A stretch of DNA of 25,767 bases from an uncultured Eubacteriales bacterium (GTDB taxonomy: Bacteria > Bacillota > Clostridia > Oscillospirales > CAG-272), in contig URMC01000016.1 in assembly GCA_900548735.1 (NCBI GenBank), positions 1-25,767 on the forward strand, written 5' to 3'. The position numbers and the translations under genes are program-made. The notes under the pieces are model-generated. The model had not been told where the DNA came from. It saw only the letters and a list, made by a program, of their open reading frames with translations, and searched no databases. Positions 6,717 to 15,500 of the stretch are shown here, one piece after another. Each line of letters begins with the position of its first letter. Within the stretch, counting starts at the first letter, position 1.

Positions 6717-7634
6717 ATGAAAACCAGTCTTGTCATCATGGCGGCGGGCATCGGCTCCCGCTTCGGTCAGGGGATCAAGCAGTTGGAGCCGGTCGGCCCC
6801 GACGGTGAGATTATTATGGATTACTCGATTCATGACGCGCTGGAAGCGGGTTTTGACCGCGTGGTGTTTATCATCCGGCGGGATCTGGAAAAGGATTTCC
6901 GCGAGGTCATCGGAGAGCGGATCGAGAAAATCTGCCCCGTGGCATACGTATTTCAGGAAAAGGACGATCTGCCCGCGGGGTTTACCTGCCCTGCGGAGCG
7001 TAAAAAACCGTGGGGTACGGGTCAGGCTCTGCTTGCCTGCCGCGGCACGGTCATGGAGCCGTTTGCCGTGATCAATGCGGACGACTATTACGGCAAAGAG
7101 GGCTTCCGCCTGGCGCACGACTTTTTGGTGCAAAACGCGGCACGTTCCGGGGCTTATTGCATGGCGGGCTTCATTTTGCGCAACACGCTGAGCGAAAACG
7201 GCGCGGTCACGCGCGGCATCTGCCGGGTGGATGAGAACGGGTACCTGACCAAGGTGACCGAAACCGGCGGGCTGGTTGCCACGCCCACGGGCGCCGGGGT
7301 GGAAAAGGACGGGGAGGTGACCCCCGTAGACCCGGATTCGGTTGTTTCGATGAACCTGTGGGCGCTGACGCCGGATTTTCTGGATGAGCTGGAGGCGGGC
7401 TTTCCTGCATTTCTCCGGGCACTCGCGCCGGGGGATTTCAAATCGGAATATCTCCTGCCTGCGGTCATTGACGGCATGGTACAGAGCGGCAGAGCCACGG
7501 TCAAGGTGTTAAAAACCAACGACCGCTGGTTTGGCGTGACCTATCAGGAGGACAAAAAAGCCGTGGTTGACTCCTTCCGTGAGCTGTACGGCAAGGGCGT
7601 TTATCAGGTCCCTTTGTACGGGGAACGCACATAA
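6717..7634 (+). CDS. Sugar-phosphate nucleotidyltransferase family protein
   Basis: A 305-residue soluble protein starting at an ATG with AAAAAGGAG upstream. It belongs to the GT-A-like NTP_transferase superfamily, which couples a nucleotide to a sugar phosphate with release of pyrophosphate. Seen in the sequence: the nucleotide loop MAAGIGSRFGQGIKQ (G11-x-G13-x-R15, K21), a KPWGTGQAL block at 97-105, and the metal-binding INADDYYG (119-126, D122/D123). The C-terminal third (WFGVTYQEDK) has no left-handed beta-helix hexapeptides, so it is not a GlmU- or GlgC-type fusion. The exact sugar and nucleotide cannot be assigned, and no sugar-pathway genes flank it. It appears to be a single-gene unit between the promoter at 6585-6613 and the terminator at 7641-7678. 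Confidence 0.85.
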   Translation: MKTSLVIMAAGIGSRFGQGIKQLEPVGPDGEIIMDYSIHDALEAGFDRVVFIIRRDLEKDFREVIGERIEKICPVAYVFQEKDDLPAGFTCPAERKKPWGTGQALLACRGTVMEPFAVINADDYYGKEGFRLAHDFLVQNAARSGAYCMAGFILRNTLSENGAVTRGICRVDENGYLTKVTETGGLVATPTGAGVEKDGEVTPVDPDSVVSMNLWALTPDFLDELEAGFPAFLRALAPGDFKSEYLLPAVIDGMVQSGRATVKVLKTNDRWFGVTYQEDKKAVVDSFRELYGKGVYQVPLYGERT

Positions 7635-7640
7635 ACAGGC

Positions 7641-7678
7641 AAAAAAGGGCTGTCGCAGAAAGGCGACAGCCCTTTTTT
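7641..7678. terminator. Bidirectional terminator between convergent genes
   Basis: A perfect 16-bp stem, AAAAAAGGGCTGTCGC (7641-7656) and its complement (7663-7678), around a 6-nt loop. The A-run and T-run let it work in both directions. It serves the nucleotidyltransferase (ending 7634) and the AraC gene, whose TGA stop shares base 7678. Confidence 0.93.
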
Positions 7679-8556
7679 CAGGCAAAGGAGCCGCTGCGCC
7701 GGCGGAAGGCAAGCGGAGTCTCTCCTGTTGCCATCCGGAACCGGGCAGTGAAATACGCCGAGGAGGAAAACCCGAGCGCCGCGGCGATTTCGGTCACATT
7801 ATCCTCGGAGGTCAGCAGCAGGCGCTTTGCCTCGCGCAGCCGCACCGACAGCACATAGGAGCCGAAGGACTGCTTCATCCCCGCCGTGAACGTGCGGGAA
7901 AGGTAGGAGGGGCTGACGCCGCACGCGGCGGCGGCGCGCTCCTCGGTCAGGTCCGCATAGTGCGCCGCCACAAAGGAAATTGCCTTTTGCAGAAGCACCC
8001 CGCGCTGACCCGTTTGCACGTTGTCAAGCAGGGATTGGTTTTTCTCCCTCCAACGGCGCAGGATATAAAGGAATACGGCGCTCACATCCGCCCGCAGGCT
8101 CAGCTGATAGCCGAACTGCCGCCCGTTCCACTCCTCGATCAGGCGCGAAAAGCGCGCTTCCAGTCCCGTGCCCTTCAGCTCTGCGGCGGGAAAGAAAATC
8201 TGCTTGTCCTCCATGCTTTCCATCAGCAGCAGGGCATAGATGTATTCCGAGTAGGTCTGCGCGCCGGAAAGCAGGATCTCCGGCAGAAATTTGATCACGG
8301 TGTAGTAGCACCCTTCGTCCAGCCCCACCACATCGTGCGGGTCGTGGCTGTGGATGATCACCATGTCGCCGGGGGAGAGCAGATAGCGTTTACTGCCGGC
8401 GTACACTGTCGCCCTGCCGTGCCTGCCGAAGAGCAATTCCGTGTATTCATGATAGTGATACCGCAGGGGCTTGCCCGGCGTGCGTTGCGTCACGGTCAGG
8501 CATTCGATCGGCGCAATTTCGCCTTCGCGCCGGGTCGGTTTTTCGTAAACTGCCAT
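7678..8556 (-). CDS. AraC-family regulator with N-terminal cupin domain
   Basis: A 292-residue regulator from the ATG at 8556, preceded by GAGAGGAATAGGAAA; the longer frame to 8616 would start at the promoter itself. Residues about 30-80 form a cupin-like sensor (YHYHEYTELLFGRHG, LSPGDMVIIHSHDPHDV) of the kind that binds a sugar or related effector. The last 100 residues carry the two AraC helix-turn-helix motifs: LTEERAAAACGVSPSYLSRTF, then VTEIAAALGFSSSAYFTARF with the usual FRMATGETPLAFR ending. It is divergent from thuA and shares a palindromic double promoter with it, so the likely target is thuA plus itself. The effector is unknown. Confidence 0.92.
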   Translation of the reverse strand: MAVYEKPTRREGEIAPIECLTVTQRTPGKPLRYHYHEYTELLFGRHGRATVYAGSKRYLLSPGDMVIIHSHDPHDVVGLDEGCYYTVIKFLPEILLSGAQTYSEYIYALLLMESMEDKQIFFPAAELKGTGLEARFSRLIEEWNGRQFGYQLSLRADVSAVFLYILRRWREKNQSLLDNVQTGQRGVLLQKAISFVAAHYADLTEERAAAACGVSPSYLSRTFTAGMKQSFGSYVLSVRLREAKRLLLTSEDNVTEIAAALGFSSSAYFTARFRMATGETPLAFRRRSGSFA

Positions 8557-8604
8557 TTTCCTATTCCTCTCAAGGACAAAAAATTGATATTTTTGCGCAA
8601 AATC

Positions 8605-8637
8605 ATTATAGCACATCCCCCGTGCGTGTGCTATACT
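8605..8637. promoter_or_regulatory. Overlapping divergent promoters inside an inverted repeat (AraC gene / thuA)
   Basis: ATTATAGCACA (8605-8615) and TGTGCTATACT (8627-8637) form an 11-bp inverted repeat with one mismatch and an 11-bp spacer. The left arm is an extended -10 (TGCTATAAT) for the AraC gene on the minus strand. The right arm is an extended -10 (TGCTATACT) for thuA. Each promoter's -35 region would fall on the other's -10, so polymerase can probably occupy only one side at a time. Neither has a good -35 box, which fits activator dependence. Confidence 0.75.
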
Positions 8638-8680
8638 TTTTTTAAAGGAAACAAAATTTTTCCTGAAAGGAGAACAAAAA

Positions 8681-9415
8681 ATGATTCGCGTTTTGGTATG
8701 GAACGAGTTCCGCCACGAAAAAAGCTCTGAGAAGGTTGCCGCGATTTATCCGAAGGGGATTCACGGGTGCATTGCCGACTTTCTCGGAAAAGAAGAGGAC
8801 ATCACGGTCAAAACCGCCACGCTGGACGAGGAAAACTGCGGCATCACCAAAGAGCTGTTGGACGAGACCGACGTGCTGATCTGGTGGGGGCATATCGCGC
8901 ACAGCAAAGTGCCGGAAGAGATTGCCAAACTGGTGCGGGACGCGGTGCTTTCCGGCATGGGCGCGATTTTCCTGCATTCCGCGCACCACTCCAGACCGTT
9001 CCGCTACCTGATGGGCACCTCCTGCAACCTGACCTGGCGGGAGAGCGGCGACTCCGAGCGGCTGTGGGTCATTGAGCCTTCCCACCCCATCACGCGCGGG
9101 ATTGACCGTTGCTTTTATCTGGAACACGAGGAGACCTATGGGGAGCCGTTTGTCATCCCCACGCCGGATAAACTGCTGCTGATCGGCACCTATTCGGGCG
9201 GAGAGGTTTTTCGCTCCGGGTGCCTGTATGAGCGCGGGAACGGCAAAATTTTCTACTTCCAGCCCGGCCACGAGAGTTTCCCCACGTTCTATGACCCCAA
9301 CGTGCAGACCATTATCCGCAATGCGGTGCGCTTTGTCGCGCCGGACTACCGTGAGGTCATCACCTGCCCGCATGTGCGCAACATTACGGACAGTGAGCCG
9401 TATGTGATCAAATAA
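8681..9415 (+). CDS. thuA: ThuA-family protein (trehalose utilisation type)
   Basis: A 244-residue cytoplasmic protein starting at an ATG with AAAGGAG upstream. It shows the ThuA (PF06283) pattern across its length: RVLVWNEFRH at 3-12, WWGHIAH at 68-74, HSAHHSRPFRYLMGTSC at 99-115, EHEETYGEPF at 148-157, and FYFQPGHESFPTFY at 191-204. ThuA proteins have a class I glutamine amidotransferase-like fold and are known from trehalose and related disaccharide catabolism in rhizobia, where ThuB is an oxidoreductase partner. No thuB-like gene or transporter is next to it here, so the substrate is open. It is controlled from the shared palindromic promoter with the divergent AraC regulator. A 114-bp-repeat terminator follows. 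Confidence 0.88.
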   Translation: MIRVLVWNEFRHEKSSEKVAAIYPKGIHGCIADFLGKEEDITVKTATLDEENCGITKELLDETDVLIWWGHIAHSKVPEEIAKLVRDAVLSGMGAIFLHSAHHSRPFRYLMGTSCNLTWRESGDSERLWVIEPSHPITRGIDRCFYLEHEETYGEPFVIPTPDKLLLIGTYSGGEVFRSGCLYERGNGKIFYFQPGHESFPTFYDPNVQTIIRNAVRFVAPDYREVITCPHVRNITDSEPYVIK

Positions 9416-9436
9416 GAAATCAAATAATCGCCGCCA

Positions 9437-9679
9437 GCACCGCCTGCGGTGCGGCTAATAGGCTGGCGCGCTGCTTTGGGGGCGCACACCCAAAGTTCGG
9501 CACCGGCTGCCCAAAAGTTTTTGCGGAATTAAAAGGGGGCTTTTTTCAAAAACCGCCTTGCGGCGGGGCTAATAGGCTGACGCGGCGCGTGGGGTGCATA
9601 CGCCGAATTAGCGGCGCCGGTTGCTGAAAAGTTTTTCGGGGATTTAAAGGGGGCTTTTTTCAAAAAGCCCCCTTTTCGC
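9437..9679 (+). repeat. 114-bp structured repeat, two diverged tandem copies
   Basis: Two units start at 9455 and 9569, exactly 114 bp apart, matching the period of the array at 25351-25767. Each has a GGCTnnCGC left side, a TTTGGG...CCCAAA or related inner stem, the AAAAGTTTTT box and a T-rich end. The first unit ends where the next begins and so lacks the 3' arm of its terminator; the second ends in the complete hairpin at 9646-9676. Adjacent GC-rich mini-palindromes (CCGCCTTGCGGCGG type) mark the unit borders. Confidence 0.8.
9646..9676. terminator. Bidirectional terminator ending the repeat after thuA
   Basis: AAAGGGGGCTTTTT (9646-9659) and AAAAAGCCCCCTTT (9662-9675) form a perfect 14-bp stem around TC, with T-rich flanks. 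It is the first strong terminator after thuA. Confidence 0.8.
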
Positions 9680-10045
9680 GTTTCTTTTTGTTAGCTTTTT
9701 CTTTGTGCCGGAGCATCCGGTAAACCAAAGCCCATCCGCCGTGAGGGACTCTTTTTCGCCCCGGCGGCGCACTTCTGAGCCTCCCCTGTGTAAGGGGAGG
9801 TGCCGCGCGGAGCGCGGCGGAGGAGTTGTGCTTTACATAGACTATCTTTTTCTGCTCTGCAAACTCCAACCTTTTACAATCCCTCAGGCGCTCACGCGCC
9901 AGCTCCCTCCGGGAGGGAGCCTTTACTCCTCATCCACCGCTGGGGCGGTCCGCCTTCCCCCGCGGGAGAAGGCGAGAGCGCGCCCTGTTCTCCGTCAGGG
10001 GCATTCCATCTGCTCCCGCTTTTAAAATTTTACCCGATAAACGCA
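9680..10045. repeat. Gene-free spacer with MITE-like composite repeat
   Basis: No supportable gene. Bases 9677-9712 carry a GCGTTTCTTTTTG / AGCTTTTTCTTTG module also found at 19683-19713. Bases about 9780-9922 are a composite element: a CCTCCCCT...AGGGGAGG hairpin (9780-9800), a GC palindrome, an ACAACTCC-type motif, an A/T-rich middle, then in reverse orientation the TGGCGCG...GCGCCTGAGGGATTG end with a CTCCCTCC/GGGAGG hairpin. A partial related copy in opposite orientation lies at 19850-19970. Beyond 9922 only further GC-rich short palindromes are visible. Confidence 0.65.
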
Positions 10046-10081
10046 ACTGCGGGGGCGACTGATGTCGCCCCCGCAGTTTTT
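10046..10081 (+). terminator. GC-rich hairpin terminator
   Basis: ACTGCGGGGGCGAC (10046-10059) pairs perfectly with 10064-10077 around TGAT and is followed by T residues on the plus strand. It lies 28 nt beyond the stop of the AraC gene at 10110-10925 and may also stop that transcript, although the minus-strand U-run is weak. A 13-nt palindrome AGCCTGTCAGGCT (10083-10095), a mini CTGACAGG element, separates the two. Confidence 0.7.
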
Positions 10082-10109
10082 CAGCCTGTCAGGCTATCAT
10101 GATGGCATG

Positions 10110-10925
10110 TTATTGCCCTTTGCCGACGGATTTGCGGTATTCCGTGGGGGTCATGCCGGTTTCCAGCTTGAATTGTTTGTAAAAATAGGAAGCGTCATAA
10201 AACCCCAGATCCTCACAGATGTTATCAATCGAAAGTTCAGCCGAGGCAAGCATCCGCTTGGCGCGGGCAATCTTCTGCCGCCGGATATAGGCGATGGGCG
10301 GCACGCCCGCTTTTGCCACAAATAACCGCCTCAGGCTTGCCGGACTCATGGCAAACCGGCGGGAAAGATCCGGCACCGTGATCTCCGCCCCCAGGTGGGT
10401 CTCGATATAATCGGTCATGGCGGTAAAAGGGTCCTTCTCCCGGTGCGCGTTTTCCTCCAGCACCAGCTCCAGCAACTGCAACAGCCGCCGCTCTGCGGCA
10501 AGCGTCTTGCCCCTGGCAACGGAGTCAATCGCCACGCTTATGTGCTGGTAGACGGCACCGTCATCATCGTGCAGCAGCCGCATCGGCTCTTTGCCCGGCG
10601 TTACCGCCTCGCCTGCGGGATCCCGCAGGCGGAAGTTGAACAAAAGCGTGTCCGGCTGCCCCTCCGGGAGCGGCTCCTCAAAGCGCGCCAGATAGTGTGA
10701 ACCTTGCGGCAACAACAGCAGATCGCCCGCCGCGGCATGCAGCTTCCGCCCGTCGGACAGCGTGTAGACTGCCCTCCCGCACAGAATCAGCGTCAACCCG
10801 CTGTCGGGGCGGCCTTTGTTCAGATAACTGTACCCTGTGCGGGTTTTCCAGGATTGGCGAATCCCCACAAAATCACCGAACAAGAGCGTCTCTTTTTCCA
10901 GATCAGAAAAGCTCAAATTGCGCAA
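10110..10925 (-). CDS. AraC-family regulator divergent from the GH30 operon
   Basis: A 271-residue regulator with a TTG start at 10925 preceded by GAGGGGGG at 6-nt spacing. The open frame continues upstream to 10997 but would cross its own promoter. The N-terminal half is a cupin-type sensor (SGLTLILCGRAVYTLSDGRKL, then AAGDLLLLPQGSHYLARF). The C-terminal AraC DNA-binding domain is clear: ITVPDLSRRFAMSPASLRRLF, and SIDNICEDLGFYDASYFYKQF followed by ETGMTPTEYRK. The protein is the obvious candidate to control the GH30/peptide/secreted-esterase unit that starts 146 nt away on the other strand. The effector is probably a sugar released from the same glycan, which is inference. Confidence 0.92.
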   Translation of the reverse strand: MRNLSFSDLEKETLLFGDFVGIRQSWKTRTGYSYLNKGRPDSGLTLILCGRAVYTLSDGRKLHAAAGDLLLLPQGSHYLARFEEPLPEGQPDTLLFNFRLRDPAGEAVTPGKEPMRLLHDDDGAVYQHISVAIDSVARGKTLAAERRLLQLLELVLEENAHREKDPFTAMTDYIETHLGAEITVPDLSRRFAMSPASLRRLFVAKAGVPPIAYIRRQKIARAKRMLASAELSIDNICEDLGFYDASYFYKQFKLETGMTPTEYRKSVGKGQ

Positions 10926-10947
10926 GACGATCCCCCCTCTCGGTATC

Positions 10948-10976
10948 ACTATAACACATTTGACGTAAAAATACAA
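10948..10976 (-). promoter_or_regulatory. Promoter of the AraC gene at 10110-10925
   Basis: On the minus strand: TTGTAT (10976-10971), 17-bp spacer and TATAGT (10953-10948) with an extended TGT. It overlaps the frame upstream of the TTG start and so supports that start. Confidence 0.7.
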
Positions 10977-11019
10977 CAAAAACGCCAAAAAATACATCGA
11001 AATTTTTAAAAGTTTCCAC

Positions 11020-11025
11020 TATAAT
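11020..11025 (+). promoter_or_regulatory. -10 box of the GH30 operon promoter, no good -35
   Basis: A perfect TATAAT stands 47 nt before the GH30 ATG. The region 17-18 bp upstream (around 10997-11003, TCGAAAT) does not match TTGACA, consistent with a promoter that needs an activator such as the divergent AraC protein. The A/T-rich stretch 10977-11010 is the likely operator region; no clear direct repeat was found. Confidence 0.6.
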
Positions 11026-11071
11026 GACAATATATCAGTGCCATCGGCGGCACAAAGGAGGAAAATTCAGA

Positions 11072-12376
11072 ATGAAATTTTTATCAAGAACGCTGTTCGA
11101 GGGAGGGTCCTTGCTCCGTCTCCCGCCCGACGCCGGTGACGTGGCAAACGACACCGGCAAGGATCGGGTCAATATTTACCCCGTGGAAAAGCAGGAAATT
11201 CTCGGTTTCGGCGGTGCGTTTACCGAAAGCAGCGCTTACATTTACGCGCAACTGGACGCGGCAGGCAAGGCGGCAACCATGGAGCGCCTCTTTGGCAAAA
11301 GCGGGCTTCGTTATAACTTTTGCCGCATTTGTATCGGCTCCTCCGATTTTTCGCTGGATCAATACGATTATCTCGCGCCGGGGGCGACAAATCTGGAGAG
11401 TTTTTCCATCGAGCGCGACCGCCGATACGTCATCCCCATGATTCATGACGCGCAGGCAGCGGCAAAGGCGGCGGGGGAGGAGATTGTGTTTTTTGCCTCC
11501 CCGTGGAGCCCCCCGGCGTTTATGAAGGACACCGGCTCCCGCGTGAAGGGCGGCAGGCTTCTGCCCGAATACCGCGAAATGTACGCGGAGTATTTTGTGA
11601 AGTTTATCAAGGCTTACGCGGCGGAGGGGATTCCTGTTTCCGCCGTCACCCCGCAAAACGAAACGCTTGCCCCCTCCCCGTGGGACAGTTGCCTTGTGAG
11701 CGCGGAGGAGGAAGCGGCGCTTATCCGCGCGCTTTCCGCGGCGTTTGCCGCGCACGGGCTGGAAGTGAAGATTCTCGCGTGGGATCACAACAAGGGGCGG
11801 CTTTACCACCGGATGGAGGAAATTTATCGCGAGGTGCCAGACCTTGTGGCAGGCGCGGCGTTCCACTGGTATTCCGGTCAGCATTTTGAGGAGCTGGCGC
11901 TGATGCGGGAACGGTATCCCGGCAAACTGCTGATTGCCAGTGAGTTTTGCAATGGGCTTGGCAGAAAGATTTTCGACACTTACGGTGCGGAACTGATGGG
12001 AAACCTGACGCACGGCGTGCAGGCGGAATGCGAATGGAATCTGATGCTCGGCGCCGCCGGAGAGCCGTATCACGACCGCGCGTTCGGCTGCTCCGCCCCC
12101 ATCCATTCGGACGGAAAAAACCTGACTCTGCGGCGCAGTTATTTTGAGATGTATCTGTTCTCCCATTTCGTGCGCCGGGGCGCGCGGGCGCTGGCAACCT
12201 CCTCGTTTTGCGAGGGATTGAACGCCGCGGCGTTCCGCAACCCGGACGGGCGGCTGGTTGTGGTGGTGCGCAATGCCACCGGTAAAACCATCCCCTACAA
12301 TCTCTCGGTATTCAACCGGCTGTATCCGGTTTCTGTCACGCCGGATACGATGGTTACTTATGAAATTGAGGAATAA
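11072..12376 (+). CDS. Glycoside hydrolase family 30 enzyme, cytoplasmic
   Basis: A 434-residue retaining glycosidase from the ATG at 11072, with AAAGGAGG 10 nt upstream; the longer frame from 11024 starts beside the promoter. GH30 signatures appear in order: GFGGAFTESSA (45-55), RICIGSSDFSLDQYDY (85-100), ASPWSPPAFMKD (142-153), VTPQNE with acid/base E197, HWYSGQHFEEL (265-275) and LLIASEFCNG with nucleophile E291. The C-terminal beta-sandwich (about 370-434) closes the usual domain pair. There is no signal peptide, so it should act in the cytosol on imported oligosaccharides. The family includes glucosylceramidases, beta-1,6-glucanases, xylosidases and fucosidases; the exact bond cleaved cannot be assigned. 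First gene of the unit under the divergent AraC regulator. Confidence 0.92.
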   Translation: MKFLSRTLFEGGSLLRLPPDAGDVANDTGKDRVNIYPVEKQEILGFGGAFTESSAYIYAQLDAAGKAATMERLFGKSGLRYNFCRICIGSSDFSLDQYDYLAPGATNLESFSIERDRRYVIPMIHDAQAAAKAAGEEIVFFASPWSPPAFMKDTGSRVKGGRLLPEYREMYAEYFVKFIKAYAAEGIPVSAVTPQNETLAPSPWDSCLVSAEEEAALIRALSAAFAAHGLEVKILAWDHNKGRLYHRMEEIYREVPDLVAGAAFHWYSGQHFEELALMRERYPGKLLIASEFCNGLGRKIFDTYGAELMGNLTHGVQAECEWNLMLGAAGEPYHDRAFGCSAPIHSDGKNLTLRRSYFEMYLFSHFVRRGARALATSSFCEGLNAAAFRNPDGRLVVVVRNATGKTIPYNLSVFNRLYPVSVTPDTMVTYEIEE

Positions 12377-12377
12377 T

Positions 12378-12488
12378 ATGATGAAACAGAACTACACGGC
12401 GCCCGTGGCAATGCTGACGGCGTTTGCCGCGGCGGATATCCTGAGTACCTCCGACGATGACATAGAAAACGATATTTTTGACGAGTAA
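12378..12488 (+). CDS. Small 36-residue peptide with acidic C-terminus
   Basis: The ATG pair at 12378/12381 follows the GH30 stop by 1 nt, and TTGAGGAA at the end of that gene is a plausible ribosome binding site. The peptide reads MMKQNYTAPVAMLTAF followed by AAADILSTSDDDIENDIFDE. It has a short N-terminal part with one proline, a central hydrophobic AADIL, then a run rich in Asp and Glu. Similar short ORFs with a P-x-(hydrophobic)-D-(I/V)-L/I-x-(T/S)-S layout are common in gut Clostridia as I recall them, but I know no assigned function. It has no membrane segment or cysteines. Its position between a glycosidase and a secreted protein, 21 nt before the latter, argues for real expression in the same mRNA. 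Confidence 0.7.
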   Translation: MMKQNYTAPVAMLTAFAAADILSTSDDDIENDIFDE

Positions 12489-12509
12489 AAAACCGAAAGG
12501 AGCAACACG

Positions 12510-15500
12510 ATGAAACGCAACTTTTTGCATTTTGCGCTGATTTTCCTGTTTATCCTCCTGTTTGTCTGTCTTTTCTGCCTTGCCGCAGGGGCGGAGTCTT
12601 ACGCGGACGATGCCACGGCAGTGGCGGCGGGCGCGGTTGCCCGCGTGGGTACCGCCGGGGGCGACGGATATTATCCCGCTCTTGACGCGGCGCTTGCCGC
12701 CGCGGCGGACGGCGACACCGTGACCCTGCTTGCCGACGCCACGCTGGCAAGCGCTACGGTGGACAAAAAAATCACGCTGGACGGCGCGGGGCATACCCTC
12801 AAAAGCGACGGAATTGCCGCCGGCACCAAGACATACTGGCTGACCGTGACCGGCGAGGTCACCTTTCGGAATGTGCGGATTGACGCGGGGTATCTCTTTG
12901 CACTGAACGCGAAATCCGGCGCGAAAGTCACCTTTACCGACAAAACAAGCCTTTGGGGGATCGGGTCGGGCGTGCGCAATATTCTGATTTACAACGAGGC
13001 GGGCGCCATCATGACCGTGGACAACGGCTGTGTGCTGACAGTTGAGAATGCTCCCGCAAACAACGCGGTCACCGCCACGGTCAAAAACAACGGTACGCTG
13101 CACGTGTACGGTGCGATCCGCAACCTCTCCACCCGCACGGACCAGTGGAACCGCTGCATCCACGGGGATTCCACCGGCAGGAACGGATTTCTTTATCTGT
13201 ATGACGGCGGGCTGATTGAATTGCCCTCGGGCGGCAGCAGTACGAAGGGCGGCGGGGCTGTTTTCACCAACGGCACGTTTGTGATGACGGGCGGCACCGT
13301 GCGGACAGGGTCAAACGCCAGCAACGGCGCGATTTATATCAACTCCGCCAAAGCGGGGTTGCATCACCGCATCACGGGCGGCACCATCGAGACCGCCTCC
13401 CCGCTGTGCGCCGTCAAACTGGTCACCACCACGGCGGATACTTCGCTTGAAATCGGCGGTACGGCAAAGATCATCACCACCGATACCGCCGCCGCGGCAT
13501 TTCTGCTGGCGGATACCACCAACGCGGCAAACGGCACGCTGACCCTCACGCTTTCCGGCACCGCCGCGCTGAGCAGTAAAAAAGAGGGCATCCGGCTGAC
13601 CGGCAAAACCGCCGTGAATCTGAATGTCACAGGCGGCACGATTACCGCAATGCACGGCATTTTCGGCAATGACAAAAACACCCCCGTTACCGCCGTGTTT
13701 GAGGGCGGCAGGATCACCGCCGCGAACCGCGCAGTGTCGCTTAGTAACGGCAAATATCATATCACGTTCCGGGGCGGCACCTTTACCGCCACCGGGAGCG
13801 ACAAGGCCTGCGTGTCCGTCCTCGGCGGCGCCAACTCCGGCTCCGAGGTGACGATTACGGGCGGGGAGTTTATCGCCAGGAAAAATACGATGACGGCGCT
13901 GGCGCTCTGGGGGAGCGTGGGCGCAAAGGCAGCCCCGCGCGCAGAGGATCTGAACACCAAAATTTACGGCGGCTATTTTTACTCCGAATATATTGCCTGT
14001 GTGCACGTACAACAGGGCGCAGTAGCAAGCATCTGGGGCGGTGTGTTTGAAAACGCGGGCAGCAAGGGGGACGCCTCCCCCGGCAACGCCGTGCGCGTGG
14101 GGTACACCTCCAACGTGTCGGGCGAGGTGCATGTTTTTGGCGGCATTTTCTTCCTGCGCGGGCTTTACGGCGGCGTGTTCGGCGTGGTGGAATCGGCATC
14201 CTCCGCCACCGATTATGCGTATTGCGTACTGGATATTCAGGGCTATACCGCCGTGGGCGGCACGGGCGCGGTGCGCAACTACGGCACCGGCACCCCTCAC
14301 ACCGCGTGGGCGGCAAGCCGCAACCGCGGCACGCAGAACGCCCCCGTTACCGCGCGGGGCGCACAGGTACGCTATACTGCGGGTACCACGGGGCTTCGCT
14401 TTGTCTCTGCCGTGAGCAGGGAAACCATTGATTATCTTACCGGCATCGCGGACGCGGGCAGTATTACCTACGGCACCGTGATCGCGCCGCGCGAATATGC
14501 CGACAGCGTGTCGGTTTTCACCGCGGAACTGCTGGCAAGAGCGGGGAAGAAGTATCTGGACATCCCGGCGGTGAACGGGATCACGGAGAACGCGGACGGG
14601 TCGCTGACGCTGCGCGCCGCGATCGTCAACCTCAAAAAAGAAAATATCGCCCGTGAATTCGCGGGCGCGGCATATGTACAGTACCGGGTAAACGGCGTGG
14701 TTTGCCGGATGTATGCCTCCTACCAGCCCGATCTCAACGCGAGAAGTGCCGAACAGGTGGCGCGCCTGGCGCTGACCTCCGGCAGCACGTTCACCGCCGC
14801 GCAGACCGAAGTGTTGACCGGCTATTGGAACCCGGAGACCGCCGTGAAAAAGGTGTTGGATGTGTATCTGATCGCGGGGCAGTCCAACGCGTCGGGTTCC
14901 ACGTATGCGACAAACGCTTTCAAAAACAGCGACCCGCAGTTTACCGCCGGGTATGAGAATATTTACTATTCCGGCGTTTCCCGCACCGCGATTGACGACA
15001 TCCTGCCCACCAACAAGGTGAACTTTGTGCAACCCGCAAAAGTCGGGATGGGCAAAACGTCCGATTTTATGGGGCCGGAACTCGGCATTGCCAAGGCGCT
15101 GTCGGCTTATTACAACGGTGCCGCGGGCAATGAAGCCGCCATTATCAAATACGGCGCGGGCGGCACGAGACTGTTTGACAAACTCAGCGGCACGGACAAA
15201 CCGGAGGGAAACTGGACGCCCCCCACATGGCTGAAAACCCATACCCCGGCGGGGGAGAAGTCCGGCGGGTTGTACCGCAACTTCCTCTCGCTGGTGGAGG
15301 AGACGGTGTACTACTACCGCGTGCTGGGGTATACCGAGATCAATCTCTGCGGCATTTTCTGGATGCAGGGAGAGAGCGACCGGCAGGACGTCAACGTGGC
15401 AACCTATACCGATCTGTTTGCCACGCTAGCAGCGGATATGAGAAACGACTTTGCCGGGGTGTTTGACAGCGAAACGGCAAACGCGCCCGTGCTGGTAGGC

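Noticed and set aside
7567..8730. 387-residue plus-strand frame
   Set aside because: Antisense to the AraC gene and crosses a strong bidirectional terminator; no recognisable domain.
9416..10109. Hidden tRNA or small RNA gene
   Set aside because: No cloverleaf or TTC-type arm with CCA end was found; the hairpins belong to repeats and terminators. A covariance search would be needed to exclude a novel RNA.
13311..15242. 643-residue minus-strand frame
   Set aside because: Shadow of the secreted multidomain protein on the plus strand, caused by high GC at third positions; rich in His, Arg and Gly with no recognisable domain.
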